Shown: in pieces, positions 43,346 to 53,964 of the stretch | Position numbering within the stretch: position 1 is the stretch's first letter | Layout: every line of letters starts with the position of its first letter | Source of the DNA: Agapetus fuscipes | Lineage: Eukaryota > Arthropoda > Insecta > Trichoptera > Glossosomatidae | Assembly (NCBI GenBank): GCA_951799405.1 | Contig: OX637362.1 | Span: forward strand, 7,022,703 to 7,086,702 | Direction: 5' to 3' | DNA: 64,000 bases | The notes under the pieces: generated by a model | Database searches by the model: none | Told to the model about the DNA's origin: nothing | What the model saw: the letters and a program-made list of their open reading frames with translations, nothing else | Program-made: the position numbers and the translations under genes

Positions 43346-43505
43346 TCTAAATCTATGTTGCAAAGATATACAGCATTTGAGATTAATATTAAATGCATTC
43401 TCACAAGCAGATGTGTATAAGTTCACGCTAACACATGTCGCATGTAGACCTACAATATAAAAACCCAATCTCAAATGGGCATAAGCCCTGCAACTCTGCC
43501 GACCT
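43340..43505 (-). repeat. RTE-tail repeat, 5' part missing
   Basis: Runs from CTAAATCTAAATCTATG to CTGCAACTCTGCCGACCTG, then stops. Confidence 0.75.
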
Positions 43506-43616
43506 GTTTTGTTTTCTTATGTAAATATACATCCGCCTAAGCATACCAGCACGAATAGGTTTCATTTTATTTTTGGGCCAGTGTACAAAAACTGCAAGCG
43601 TGGTCAAAACTCAGTT

Positions 43617-43715
43617 TGTGGAATGCTTGCATTCCATACCGAGAGCTGGAGTAGGCTCCCCACAAAGGATTGCAGAAACGGTTTTTTCCGTTTCAGTGGT
43701 TATTTCAGAACCAAA
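43617..43715 (+). repeat. SINE-B head fragment
   Basis: GGAATGCTTGCATTCCATAC and the following TTCCGTTTCAGTGGTTATTT only. Confidence 0.5.
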
Positions 43716-45639
43716 TTATCGTTTCTTACTAGCCGTCATCTTTCTTTTACTTTAGTGCCAATTCTATCAAGCTACGGCGAGTGTCGTAGATATTTTTAAA
43801 TATTCTTATTTAGCTTTTTTCTCGGGATGATTTTACAATACTTTTTATCACGTGGTTTCCCATGCCCTGTCTGATCCTACGCCGTTGGATTAGTTCATAT
43901 TTATATAATTAGGAACGATTTCTCGTCTTCAGGACATGAGGGCGCTCTAGCCAGTTTTAACCAGGTAGTTTCTTGTAACAACAGCTGTTTGGTTTTGAGA
44001 AGATTCGGAGGAAATGAACAATCTGTTGTTATGATAGGATAAAGAAGAGGATATATAAACGCCGCGCCGGTAAGGAAATGGGAGGTACACAATAGCTTGT
44101 GGAAGTGAGATCGCTTTTCTTCATCAGATATTTGTAACTACTACTGGGATCGTAGACGCATACTTGCAGCGATCAGGTTTTTTCTTTATTAGTACTGCTG
44201 ATATTTTTCATGAAATACAAGTTAATAGCTATGAGATAAGTGCCGTTTTTCGAACTCACTGCAAAGGAACTACTGAGCTATTGCATTTTCTGAATAGAGG
44301 TGTTTTGAAAATTGCCCATAATACAAATTATTCAACGGTTTTTAGTACTTTTGGTGTATTTTGTCAAGACTGAAAAATACTTCTTACAAGCTTATGGTCC
44401 CACACGATAAGGCATTTATGCCTTTGTTTTATTATGACTTTAGTGCCTACAAACTGATCGAGCACCATTGGGCATTATTTGGTTTTTCTTCAACAAAATA
44501 CATCTTAAGCTTTGAAAACTCACGTTGAAACATCAAAAATGTTTTTTTACAAGATTGCGTTTGCAGTTCCGAATTAACACACGTTTAGATTAAGACGTGT
44601 GGTCCATATAATATAAGCTACTTGCCTTTAGTCTATGCCTGGATACTTTAGGGACACTCAACATTCGCTACACTGTACTCGCTACTCGCAACTGTTACTT
44701 GCTATTTGCTACTGTAGAGATCGACTCGTCTGAACCAGGCAGACGTATGCACGCCTGGCCCCTGAAAGGCGGCAACATTCTCCAAAAAATATAGAACACG
44801 GCGTGACGCGCGCGCGGGAGGTACAAGGAGAGATGCTGTGGGAAACGTAGGGAAATATAGTGGAGAAAACATAGGGAAACAGAGTGGATAAATGATACAT
44901 GTGGCGGAGAATAGTGAGATATGATTTAACTGAAAATAGTGGTGTTATGTGTAGTGAATAATAGTGGATTTGGATTTGAAATAGTAAATTTAAGGATAAA
45001 ACGCAACTATGTTTTAAAAAATAGTGAATTGTAGCGTACTATCAATTAGGATACCGCGAATATAGTGAAACTAACAAAATGAGCAAAAAATGATTTTTTC
45101 AATAGAATATCGTTTATTAACATTTATTTGGGTTGAAGAGATGACAGATATTTTTTTGTTGTTTGGAAAAATGTAGAGGAACATGTATATGATTTAAAAA
45201 ATATATTAGATGGATATATTGCATAAAAAGCATAGGTACGATTTAAAATAAAATGGACTTAAATTTAGATTGTTGTGGCACTTTTTCATTTTTCCAAATT
45301 AATTTATTCTTCGGATAACCTCCCACTTTTATGGCACTACCTTAGTAACCAATAACATTTTTTTTCCTTTTACTCTTGCAACACGGATGTGAGACGTCAC
45401 CATTTCTTTGTGGTATTTGTTCCAAGTACTTTTATATTTTGTACTAAGTCTCGTCTGAACTGAAATAACATTCTCCTAAGAAAAATAAATTCAATTAGTA
45501 TATTTTTCTAGAAAATAGTAACATTAAAAAAAGGATATCTAGTTAAAGAAGTGCTTTTTATTTTAATTATGTATCAAAACAATTAAATTGTTTAATTTTA
45601 TAATTTTTGGATGAATTCAAACAAAACACTGTTTATTTT
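43716..45639. other. Upstream region of the alternative first exon; no gene recognised
   Basis: Contains a TATA-like site followed by CG-rich sequence (TATATAAACGCCGCGCCGG, 44052-44070), a CG-rich patch (ACGCGCGCGCGGGAGG near 44808), several ATAGTG(G/A) repeats near 44860-44960, and a short dispersed repeat E piece (45340-45420). None can be tied to a transcript from the sequence alone. Confidence 0.35.
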
Positions 45640-45650
45640 CACTATAAAAT
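45640..45650 (+). promoter_or_regulatory. Possible TATA box for the short form
   Basis: CTATAAAATTT lies about 195 bp before the ATG at 45840. Position is plausible for a core promoter with a short 5'UTR, but AT-rich DNA yields such matches by chance. Confidence 0.25.
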
Positions 45651-45839
45651 TTATTTAGAAAGTTTTAAATCTTTTAACAAATTACACTAAAGTTTTTAAC
45701 CTAATAGGTCATCATCAGGTATCAATGAAATTGTTTCATACTAAGACTTCAACAAGTGCGCCTACTTGTTGATATGTGAAAAATAAATGTTCAGTTGATA
45801 ATTTTGCAAAGTTGTGTTTAAAAACAAAACAGTGCCAAG

Positions 45840-46464
45840 ATGTCTTTCGAAAGACCCGACCTGGCTGAGAGCTTCCCCCAAGAATACACATCTTACCTAT
45901 CCATCGATACTCCATACTTGGACGAAGGTTCCAGCGAGTCTTCTCAGAGAGGAGAACATGTGTTCTGTCCAGCTTTATCCACAGAGAACCTGACTCCAAG
46001 GCAGTGCGCAGCTTTGAGAGTGTCAAGACAGATCTCTAGAAGCAGATCCATGGACAGATACAGAAGCGAAAGGAGATCTAGAAGGAGCTCTTTGACTGGA
46101 AGTGGAAAGAGGACTCGCAGAGCTTCAGGAGGATCTAATCTGCCGCAGAGATGCGCTTCTCTGAGACCGTTGGATCTGTATTTGGAGTTTCCTGGTAGTT
46201 CTAGTCCTAGAAGAGGATCGCCTCGTCTTCCGTCGTCTAGGAGGAATAGCGTGAGCCCCCGGCGTCCCCCCGTGGTGACCTTGAGGAGTGCTAAGGAGAG
46301 GAGGAGGCGCAGGAACGTGGTGATCATCTGCAGCTCCTTCCTGGCCCTGCTGCTGGCCAGTGTTCTGGTCGTGGTGGTCACCCTCACGCACAGTTCCGTC
46401 ATCAGCGTGCACAACGTTACGTCGAAGTACTACACGTTCTCTGTGCCGCCCCATCATCCCCTCA
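45840..46464 (+). CDS. Membrane protein gene, short form, alternative first exon
   Basis: The ATG at 45840 opens 208 codons plus one base before the donor GTCAGT (46465). The N-terminal part is acidic and polar (MSFERPDLAESFPQEYTSYL), then a serine/arginine-rich region (SRSRSMDRYRSERRSRRSS, SPRRGSPRLPSSRRNS), then KERRRRRN directly before a ~23-residue hydrophobic segment (VVIICSSFLALLLASVLVVV). A short outer part follows with one N-glycosylation motif (NVT). The leftover A joins TG of the exon at 56157 to give methionine (PL-M-RQENER). Architecture (basic cluster, one membrane segment, same tail) parallels the long form without obvious sequence identity. The frame reads on to a stop at 46497 if unspliced. 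Confidence 0.75.
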
Positions 46465-46500
46465 GTCAGTTTGTTTCTGAAGCTTTTATCTGCATATAAA

Positions 46501-46605
46501 AATCTAATCTATGTTTGCAATAATATATATTCAAATTATCTATCATATCAAACGCATGTCCACAAGCAAAAACTTGTAAGTTCGAGCTTGAACGTACTGC
46601 ATGTT
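46501..46605 (-). repeat. RTE-tail repeat fragment
   Basis: Tail end only (AATCTAATCTATGTTTGC to CATGTTATC), starting 36 bp after the donor of the preceding exon. Confidence 0.65.
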
Positions 46606-46625
46606 ATCACCATAATGAATCCTAG

Positions 46626-46925
46626 CACCGGTCATCAAAAGGTCCATCCAGCCTTACAGCAACTGGGTCTTGCTTGAAAATTGGCGTTTTGTAGCGACGA
46701 CCAAGCTCGTAAAAAGTACGGTCGATAGCTCAGTTGGTAGAATGCTCGCATTCCATGCCGAGAGCAAGGGTTCGATCCCAAGATGTACTCAGCCTTCACA
46801 ATAAATGGGAACCAGCCCTCCTGGAAGCTGGGTTGCCCCCACTTCAACTGAAAGTGGTTGGTGTGAGGCTGGCCCCCTTACCCGTAAAAATGAATAGGTC
46901 ACGAATCGCCACATGCGACCCCTTT
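46626..46925 (+). repeat. Composite SINE-C/SINE-B, truncated at both ends
   Basis: The last ~95 bp of SINE-C lead into a SINE-B with intact box A (TAGCTCAGTTGGTAGAATGC, near 46727) and box B (GGGTTCGATCCC). It ends at CACATGCGACCCC. Confidence 0.75.
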
Positions 46926-47087
46926 TTATCAACTTTATACTGAATGAAATCGACGAATTTATGAAAATCCTGCAGGATTTTTTTAAGTTAAGAGTTGTAT
47001 TAGTTAAGTTTTTAACGCCCAGTCTTTCGAATCATTCGCTAAAACAATACTTATTTCAACTATCAAAATTTGTTCACAACCAAATAT

Positions 47088-47175
47088 TCTTCTTCTTCTT
47101 CCTCAGACTTTCTCAGTCCACTCCTGGACGTAGGCTTCCTCCAATATTCTCCATGTCTTTCAATCGTCTGCTCTG
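47088..47175 (-). pseudogene. LINE 3' tail fragment
   Basis: TTCTTCTTCTTCC followed by CTCAGTCCACTCCTGGACGT: the GAA-tailed end of the same LINE family as 22653-23050. Confidence 0.55.
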
Positions 47176-47442
47176 CTTTTTCTTTTATTTGAATTCGACA
47201 TTTCGATGTTTAAGTAGGTAGTTGGAGCGAGTTGGCAATAAGTCACCACGTTTACCAGACGGGTTAGTGACTATTTTATTTCATCCTTACGTTCCAGATA
47301 AGTTTGGCGCGCATTTCCCTATCCGCCACCTTGGGAAACCGCTGACTAGGGGTTGCATTTTCCTCTAAGAGTAAAAAAAAAAATCTAAATAAACTAATAT
47401 TTTGAATGCATTTTTGTTTAGCTGGAACTCCTATTATAATAT

Positions 47443-47762
47443 GCTTCGATAGCACAGTTGATAGCGTACTTGCATCTCATGCCGAGAGCTTGGTTTCGAA
47501 TCCCCCCGAGGGTGTCAGAAATGATTTCCCGTTTCGGTTTTTATTTCAAACCTAAAATAAAATACCGGCAAGGCTTACACAGCCTTCACAAGAAACGACT
47601 ACCAACCCCTTCGGGAGCTGGTAAACCCTCACTTCAACTGAAGTCTTAAGCGTGAGATCTACCTGCAAAAATAAAAAGGTTCCACTCGCCATACTCGCTA
47701 CACCTTCGGGGAGAACGCGGCAAGAAGTTACACTGTATGTGTAGCCTAGTAGCGTAGCGTTA
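47443..47762 (+). repeat. SINE-B, full length, diverged
   Basis: Head CGATAGCACAGTTGATAGCG and box B GGTTTCGAATCCC; body complete to GTAGCCTAGTAGCGTAGCG. Confidence 0.7.
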
Positions 47763-47846
47763 CACCTCAAGAGTCATTTTTAGGTCTGATTTCGTCGTTA
47801 CACAGACACAGCTAAAATAAAACGCAATCCCTGTAAATAACAATTG

Positions 47847-47925
47847 GGATGATTTATTTGGTGAGCGCTGTTTTGGTGTGAATCACACCTCGATATCCCC
47901 CTGCACGCTTGTTCGTCGCTATCGA
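47847..47925 (-). repeat. SINE-C 3' end fragment
   Basis: TGATTTATTTGGTGAGCGCT through CACACCTCGA, then a diverged end. Confidence 0.6.
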
Positions 47926-48254
47926 GCTTAGCACTGTTAGCAGTATTATTATTATCATTGCTATGTTAAATGAATGTGTAGGTACATATTGTTTTAAATT
48001 GAAAAAGTTGTTTTCGAGCAACGTTTTGAACAAAGGAAAATGCCTTTTATTCGCCGACAAAACAGCATTGTTCTATTTACATAAAGCGGCCGTACGATAA
48101 ACGTTCCCGAGCGCAAAACTAAAACAGAAAAAAGTAATTCGGATTGTTATTTGTAACGTTAGAGTGGGGTGCTTTCATAACCACATATGCATGGTCATTT
48201 TTTTTCATCTTTAATCTAAGTTACAAAGAAACATAAGCATAATTTGTTAAATAT

Positions 48255-48658
48255 TGTTATGTTAATAGTACTTAGGCTTATAACAAAATAAATAGGGTAG
48301 GTGTATATAGACTCTAGCTGTAGGATGAATTATTATTAAGTACCTAGAGTAAGGAAATATTATATAAGTAGTATAAGTATTGGAAGCTTGTGGAATATGA
48401 TAGACGTTTCCAGACGAATCTAAGCCTAGAATGTTTTGATTATAATAGCCATAAAAGGCGTGAGTCGTCTGCAAGGAGTCAGTCTCAGAGATACTTTTAG
48501 CCGTTACAGGCCAAGTCAGTGAAAGTCAACCATACAAGTGAACCAGTGTGAAATAAATTGTGAACTAAAATAAACTAATTTAAAATAAATCTCTGGCCGT
48601 TTTAATTAAGAAGACCATAATTTTAAATTTTAAAACATAAGAACCCTAAAACACTACA
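48255..48658 (+). mobile_element. Probable solo LTR
   Basis: 404 bp from TGTTATGTTAATAG to AACACTACA, flanked by ATAT on both sides (48251-48254, 48659-48662). It holds a TATA-like CATAAAAGG near 48452 and several AATAAA signals near its 3' end, in LTR order. No internal element or second LTR was seen. A 4-bp AT-only duplication is weak evidence by itself. Confidence 0.5.
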
Positions 48659-48811
48659 ATATGCTAACAAGCAGTTACGTGTAAGTTTACGTTTGGTTGT
48701 TTTTTTTTTAAAAGCGCCGTTTTCACTAGAATTTAGTCTCAAGGGCCCTTTATTCCCGGTATGACCATCTTTAGTAGGTGTGTCTTTAGCTTCCTCCTGA
48801 AGTTTGCCCTG

Positions 48812-48975
48812 TCCTGTTTGTGCTTAAAAATGCTGCATGTGTAACTACTTACAAAATAAAACCCACATCTCAAATGAACATGAACCATGTGACTCTTGGC
48901 GAGTTTCCCTGATACAGAAGCGGTAACATTGGCAAATTGAATCAATTTTCACAGTATTGGTAGGTAGCCTCATTC
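48812..48975 (-). repeat. RTE-tail repeat, partial
   Basis: Runs from TTTGTGCTTAAAAATGC to GGTAGGTAGCCTCATTC; the TTAGATT tail is missing. Confidence 0.65.
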
Positions 48976-49048
48976 ACTTTGGATCTAAAGTTTTGTACGA
49001 CGAAAGTCATTCATACTTTTTTGGGACGATTTTTAAAATCGTTCGTTT

Positions 49049-49692
49049 ACTTGCAGGTTGGTGTGAGGTTGACCATAAATACTGTAAAAATAGTTCACTT
49101 TGCCATTGTCATCCCTGAAAGCAGGGCATATATTCATTTGAAATTTGTTTTTATGCTTGATTTTTTGATTCCGGGTTTTGACCGTGGCCCATCTTTTTGC
49201 TTCTTTTTATTTTCTTCTTTCTTACTAGTTCTTCAGCTGACGTTTCGTCTCCTCTGTGGGTGACTTCTTCGGAGCTCTGCTCACTTCTGAGGTCTGAACA
49301 AAAGGCGGCGTGCTTTTACTTGCTAATTCTAAAGGGGACGTGGCTTAGTTTTTAGGTATTAAACTACCCTCTGTCACAGCTTCAATTGTACTCAACCAGG
49401 TTTTGTTAATTTTAAGCATTCTTCCTTTCTGTTAAATTTTTTATTTTTATAAATTTCAATGGCTTCTCCATAAAGCCGTGCATAATATCCATGAGCCTTT
49501 GCAATAATTTGAGTGTCATTGAAATTTATATTGTGGTTATCTAACAGGGCATGTTCTGCTACTGCAGATTTTTCTGTTTGTCCTAGTCTGCAGTTTTTTT
49601 ATGTTGTAAGTCCATATGCGAATGTGTAAGCGTGAATTTATATGTGCCTGCTTGTGAGAATGCATGTAATATGAATCTTAAATTTAGAATAT
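49049..49692 (+). repeat. RTE-tail repeat broken by two later elements
   Basis: 49049-49162 and 49593-49692 are consecutive parts of one unit split by a Penelope-like fragment. The final part (ATATCTTTACAACTAAGATT) appears at 52467, beyond the LTR element. All three pieces together make one complete unit. Confidence 0.75.
49163..49592 (-). pseudogene. Penelope-like element, GIY-YIG endonuclease end
   Basis: The minus strand reads EKSAVAEHALLDNHNINF, then YYARLYGEAIEIYKN, then KFNRKEECLKL and, in other frames, GDETSAEELVRKK. These blocks match the C-terminal GIY-YIG endonuclease and 3' end of Penelope-like retroelements. Frameshifted and lacking the reverse transcriptase. The flanks share GTTTTTATG-like ends, a likely target duplication. 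Confidence 0.75.
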
Positions 49693-50607
49693 TTTGGAGG
49701 TTGAGTGTGTGGTGTGAATTGAAAGCCCGTTTTTGAAAGTGTATATTTTTAATGCAGTCAGTACTGTTCAATCAAAGGTAATTCAAAATGTTGTATTGGT
49801 TGCAATCTTCCGGTCTTCAAGCTGCGTCCAGGCGGAAGTCCTCCTTAATCCGCCTTGCTTGTGAGGCGAGCAGGATGCTTGATGCTTGAAGTGGGGGAAG
49901 GAAAGGAAATATGGAAGTTGGCAAATAGGAAGTAACTTGAAACTTTTGAGGAAGTTCAGATTGGCCCTAACAAGGACCTTTTGTTGTGAGCAGGAGAAAA
50001 AACTGTAAACTTTTGAGGAAAATTAAAAGTGGCCCTAAGAAGGACCTTTTGTGCTGTGATGTGAGCAGTGTGCTGTAGGAGACGGTTGCCTCAAGTCTGT
50101 TCCTGGCGAGGTCTTGAGAATCTTCTAGGTAAAGATGTGGCGAAGCTGGAGATGTCCAGGTGAAGGTATGATGAAGCTGGAGATGTCCAGGCGAAGGCGC
50201 GAGGTAAGATGTCGTCTCTGCTTGGAAATTGGCGGGAACGCGAGAGATGTCTTGAGATTTTGGCGGGAGATGTAGATGTCCGCTCGGTGGTCTCGAAGTT
50301 TCTCTGGTGATGATGTAGTGAACTGCGGAGACATCCAGGCGACGGTGCAAAGTAGTTTTGCGTCTCTGCTTGGAAATCGGCGGGAACGCGAGACGGCTTG
50401 CAATTTTGGCGGGAGCGCGGTAAGATGTTGCTCGTTCCGTGGTCTCAGTGTGTCTGTCTGTTTGGAGCGCGGCGTACGCGTTTTATACTCCAGCTCGTTC
50501 TCGCGGGCCCACTACTAGGGGTGGGCACGCACAATTTTCGGATTATCTTATTTTTATCTGATTTCAGATATCTGGTTTTCTTTCATCTTCTGTACTGATG
50601 CACCACA
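49693..50607 (-). mobile_element. LTR of a minus-strand LTR retrotransposon (its 3' LTR)
   Basis: Nearly identical to 51681-52466 apart from an extra block of about 130 bp near its left end. On the minus strand it starts TGTGGTGCATCAG. The adjoining internal sequence (50608-50622) reads CTGGAGGGGGCCTC on the minus strand, a polypurine tract in the expected place just before a 3' LTR. Confidence 0.85.
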
Positions 50608-51680
50608 GAGGCCCCCTCCAGTGTCAATGACGTCTTGAAGTGAGCGTTATTGATGCGATGTTTTTGTGCAGAAGATGAAGGTACTACTCGTCGTAGCAGG
50701 ATAAGAGATTCTACGTTGTATCTGGTGTGTGTGCTGACAGATGTGTGAGCTTACGATCCTCCTAGGCGGATGCGGAGGCAGGATTGTGAAGTCATCTGCA
50801 GCGGTTCTGAGGTCCCTTGAGGCGTCGTCAGGTTGTCTCCAGATTTATAGAGTTCCTCTGGTTTTTCCAGGCTGTTGTCCTGTGGTGAGGAATTGTACTA
50901 CTTGTTGTAGCGGGGTTGGTTGTTTGTTGCTCAGCGGTTGCTGTTTGTAGCAAGGATTGCTGTGCCGTAGTTCGGCGTTTGCTGCTTGTTGCAGGAAGGA
51001 TGTTGGTGTGCCGTTGTTCGGCAGTTGCTGCTGGTTGCAGCAGTGTTTGCTTGAGCCGTAGTTCGGCGGTTGCTGTGCCGTTGTCCGGCAGTGCAGCAGG
51101 GGTTGCTGTGCCGTTGTTCGGCAGTGCAGCATGGTGGTTGCTGTGCCGTTGTTCGGCAGTGCAGCAAGGTGGTTGCTGTGCCGTTGTTCGGCAGTGCAGC
51201 AAGGTGCGGTTGCTGTGCCGTTGCTCGGCAGTGCAGCATGGTGGTTGCTGTGTCGTTGTTCGGCAGTGCAGCAAGGTGGTTGCTGTGCCGTTGTTCGGCA
51301 GTGCAGCATGGTGGTTCGCTGGGCAGCTATGGTGAGCGACGTCCAATCCTCCAGTGCCTTGTTGCGCTGGGTGGAATTGGGGAGTCGGCTGCAGCGGGGT
51401 TGGTGAGAAACTTGTTGAGATGTAGAAGATTGCGCCATATCGAAGTTTGAAGGTCTCTGGAAAACTTCGATATTGCGGTCAACTATTGCGGCTACCGTGC
51501 TCCAGCGTGTGCGATCCACAGACCGACGTTGTGATGAAGGAATGGCGGCATCTTGATGCGTACTTTGGCGGCTTCCATTGTTCTTGCACTTTGATTGATT
51601 AAATGTTTAAAAATGTTACTGCACTTTGATTATTACGGGTCACCAAATTTTTTGTTTTAAATCACGTCGGGCGTCACCAC
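50608..51680 (-). pseudogene. Internal region of the LTR element: gag remnant turned minisatellite
   Basis: On the minus strand, after the right LTR, TGGTGACGCCCGACGTGATT (51660-51679) is a likely primer-binding site. Then come AAATTTGGTGACCCG and a start MEAAKVRIKMPPF resembling Gypsy-type gag, quickly broken by stops. From about 51330 down to 51060 a 35-bp unit (GGTTGCTGTGCCGTTGTTCG on plus) repeats, with looser copies to about 50900. Protease, reverse transcriptase and integrase are absent, so this is a non-autonomous deletion derivative. Confidence 0.75.
51065..51330. repeat. 35-bp minisatellite, open in all three minus frames
   Basis: About seven units with a period of 35 bp (GTGGTTGCTGTGCCG, TTGTTCGGCAGTGCAGCA). 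As 35 is not a multiple of 3, each minus frame reads the same 35-residue super-repeat (CCTAEQRHSN / HLAALPNNGTAT / MLHCRTTAQQPP) in turn, and no frame contains a stop. No unique spacers, so not CRISPR. Confidence 0.85.
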
Positions 51681-52466
51681 TTTGGAGGTTGTGAGTGTGT
51701 GTGGTGTGCCGACGTGCTTGATAGGCGCGCAGGATGCTTGATGCTTGAAGTGGGGGAAGGAAAGGAAATATGGAAGTTGGCAAATAGGAAGTAACTTGAA
51801 ACTTTTGAGGAAGTTCAGATTGGCCCTAACAAGGACCTTTTGTTGTGAGCAGGAGAAAAAACTGTAAACTTTTGAGGAAAATTAAAAGTGGCCCTAAGAA
51901 GGACCTTTTGTGCTGTGATGTGAGCAGTGTGCTGTAGGAGACGGTTGCCTCAAGTCTGTTCCTGGCGAGGTCTTGAGAATCTTCTAGGTAAAGATGTGGC
52001 GAAGCTGGAGATGTCCAGGTGAAGGTATGATGAAGCTGGAGATGTCCAGGCGAAGGCGCGAGGTAAGATGTCGTCTCTGCTTGGAAATTGGCGGGAACGC
52101 GAGAGATGTCTTGAGATTTTGGCGGGAGATGTAGATGTCCGCTCGGTGGTCTCGAAGTTTCTCTGGTGATGATGTAGTGAACTGCGGAGACATCCAGGCG
52201 ACGGTGCAAAGTAGTTTTGCGTCTCTGCTTGGAAATCGGCGGGAACGCGAGACGGCTTGCAATTTTGGCGGGAGCGCGGTAAGATGTTGCTCGTTCCGTG
52301 GTCTCAGTGTGTCTGTCTGTTTGGAGCGCGGCGTACGCGTTTTATACTCCCGCTCGTTCTCGCGGGCCCACTACTAGGGGTGGGCACGCACAATTTTCGG
52401 ATTATCTTATTTTTATCTGATTTCAGATATCTGGTTTTCTTTCATCTTCTGTACTGATGCACCACA
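51681..52466 (-). mobile_element. LTR of a minus-strand LTR retrotransposon (its 5' LTR)
   Basis: 786 bp, nearly identical to 49693-50607. The outer flank ATAT (52467-52470) matches ATAT at 49689-49692, a 4-bp duplication, and the interrupted RTE-tail repeat reads straight across once the element is removed. The near identity of the two LTRs indicates recent insertion. Confidence 0.85.
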
Positions 52467-52700
52467 ATATCTTTACAACTAAGATTATAAATTCATCCCA
52501 TTTAAAATCATATCAAATGGATTCCGGTGGACTTCCTGATACTAAACCGCTGACCATCCTATGGATTGGTTCATCTACATTCGAAGATACAGATGGTGCA
52601 AGTGCGCTTACAAAATAAGCACCCAAATTCTCAAATGAACCTACATAAACTAACAAATTGTGCCACCCTTCCATGAGACAGGGGAAACCGACAACTATTC
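52467..52700. repeat. RTE-tail repeat pieces
   Basis: 52467-52490 is the tail end of the broken unit at 49049. 52590-52690 is a diverged minus-strand unit (GTGCGCTTACAAAATAAGC, CATGAGACAGGGG). Confidence 0.55.
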
Positions 52701-52874
52701 AGTTGTGAGGAGATTAGGAGGAAAATTAGGAATATGTGAATGCGAGCATGATAAGAGAGTTTTTTTTTTTTTTTTTTCTTACATCGATCTACATAAAAAA
52801 TGAGCATCTGACTCGATTTGGGCAAAAGAAAAGAGTGCGCCCTAGTGCGACATCTTCACACAAACAAGGTCTTG

Positions 52875-53410
52875 TTATAATCAGTTTCCAGGCAACCGTC
52901 ATGTTTTATAACTCTTTTTAACGTATATGGAATATCTCATTGTTTCGTTCTTTATATTGTCATCAACGTATGAGCTAGTGGGGCTTGCTTGTGTGTCAGT
53001 GTCCGCCTCTACCATAATCTACTGTGAGTTTATGCGTGTGCATGCGAATTGGCGCGTAGTTTGTTGGTATGCGTAACTGGAATAATATCGAACAGTAAGG
53101 AAGTGTCTGGTACAATCCACTATAGAATAATCTAGAACAAGCAAGAATCGTCCCTTTCGTACCTATATAAACGAGCCGCAATGGTACAGAGGGGAGGTCG
53201 ATTGAAACATTGAGTCGTGAAGTCGATAAGCCAAGAGCTACAAAAGTGATCAGTACATTGTAAACCGATATTGTATAAATTAAATTGCAGTTTGATTAAA
53301 AGAACCAACAAAAAATCACAACATTGTAATCAGTTTCCAGGCAACCATTATGTGTATGACTCTTTTTAAAGTATATTGTACATCTCATTATTTCGCTTTT
53401 TACATATTAT
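52875..53410. repeat. LTR-like promoter segment between direct repeats
   Basis: An ~85-bp block (AATCAGTTTCCAGGCAACC...) occurs at 52878-52962 and again at 53332-53410. Between them, 53128-53240 holds TATATAAA (53164-53171) and GAGCCGCAATGGTACAGAGG, which recur at 54499-54615, followed by an AACATTG end near 53327. The arrangement suggests a solo or partial LTR. Confidence 0.5.
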
Positions 53411-53485
53411 TCTGTTTTATCGTACGTTTGCTACCATGGGCAAAATCAGACGTACGCCATCGATGTCTTTCATATGGATCGACGG

Positions 53486-53637
53486 GGCTGGAAGTCTCAT
53501 CACCACGGTAATTCTTACCTACCGAATATCGATAATATTTGTATGAAGACCTGTCAATCCAAGATGGCCGCCAGTGAACAGCTGATATTACCGATATTCG
53601 GTAGGTAAGAATTACAGTGTTGATGAGACTGCCAGCC
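53486..53637. mobile_element. MITE with GGCTGGAAGTCTCATC termini (copy 2)
   Basis: 152 bp with ends GGCTGGAAGTCTCATC and GATGAGACTGCCAGCC; same family as 3603-3741 in inverse orientation. Flanking bases do not form a duplication here. Confidence 0.75.
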
Positions 53638-53964
53638 AAATAAGAATACCTTGTGGAGGCTGTCCATGGAACTATTTATTATTTGAATATATTTTCTTTT
53701 GTATTTTCAACACCGAGCCCGAAGTTTTTGACTCATTATTCCAGAGCTTTTGTATATTTTCCCCGAGTTGTCGGGCATTGTGGGCGTGTGTATAGTGTAT
53801 ACATACATAAATATATATTTTAGACGTCGCCGCTAAATTTAAACATTTTGCCGATACGCTCGGCGTGTCGATACAAAATAGAATTCAGCGAGAATGATCG
53901 CATTGCTGGAACTAATGGAATAAGAACTCGGATAGCGGAGGACAGGGCGAGCAGTCTCGACTTA

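Noticed and set aside
46465..46499. Unspliced end of the short-form exon as the true C-terminus
   Set aside because: It would end SQFVSEAFICI by reading through a good donor; splicing to 56157 gives a phase-matched, GC-richer coding continuation. Not excluded as a minor form.
51065..51330. Regular 35-bp repeats resembling a CRISPR array
   Set aside because: Repeats are adjacent with no unique spacers, the genome is eukaryotic, and the array lies within an LTR element.
50828..51519. Several overlapping open frames of up to 224 codons on both strands
   Set aside because: They are produced by the 35-bp minisatellite, which lacks stops in all minus frames; treated as part of the LTR element's decayed interior, not as host genes.
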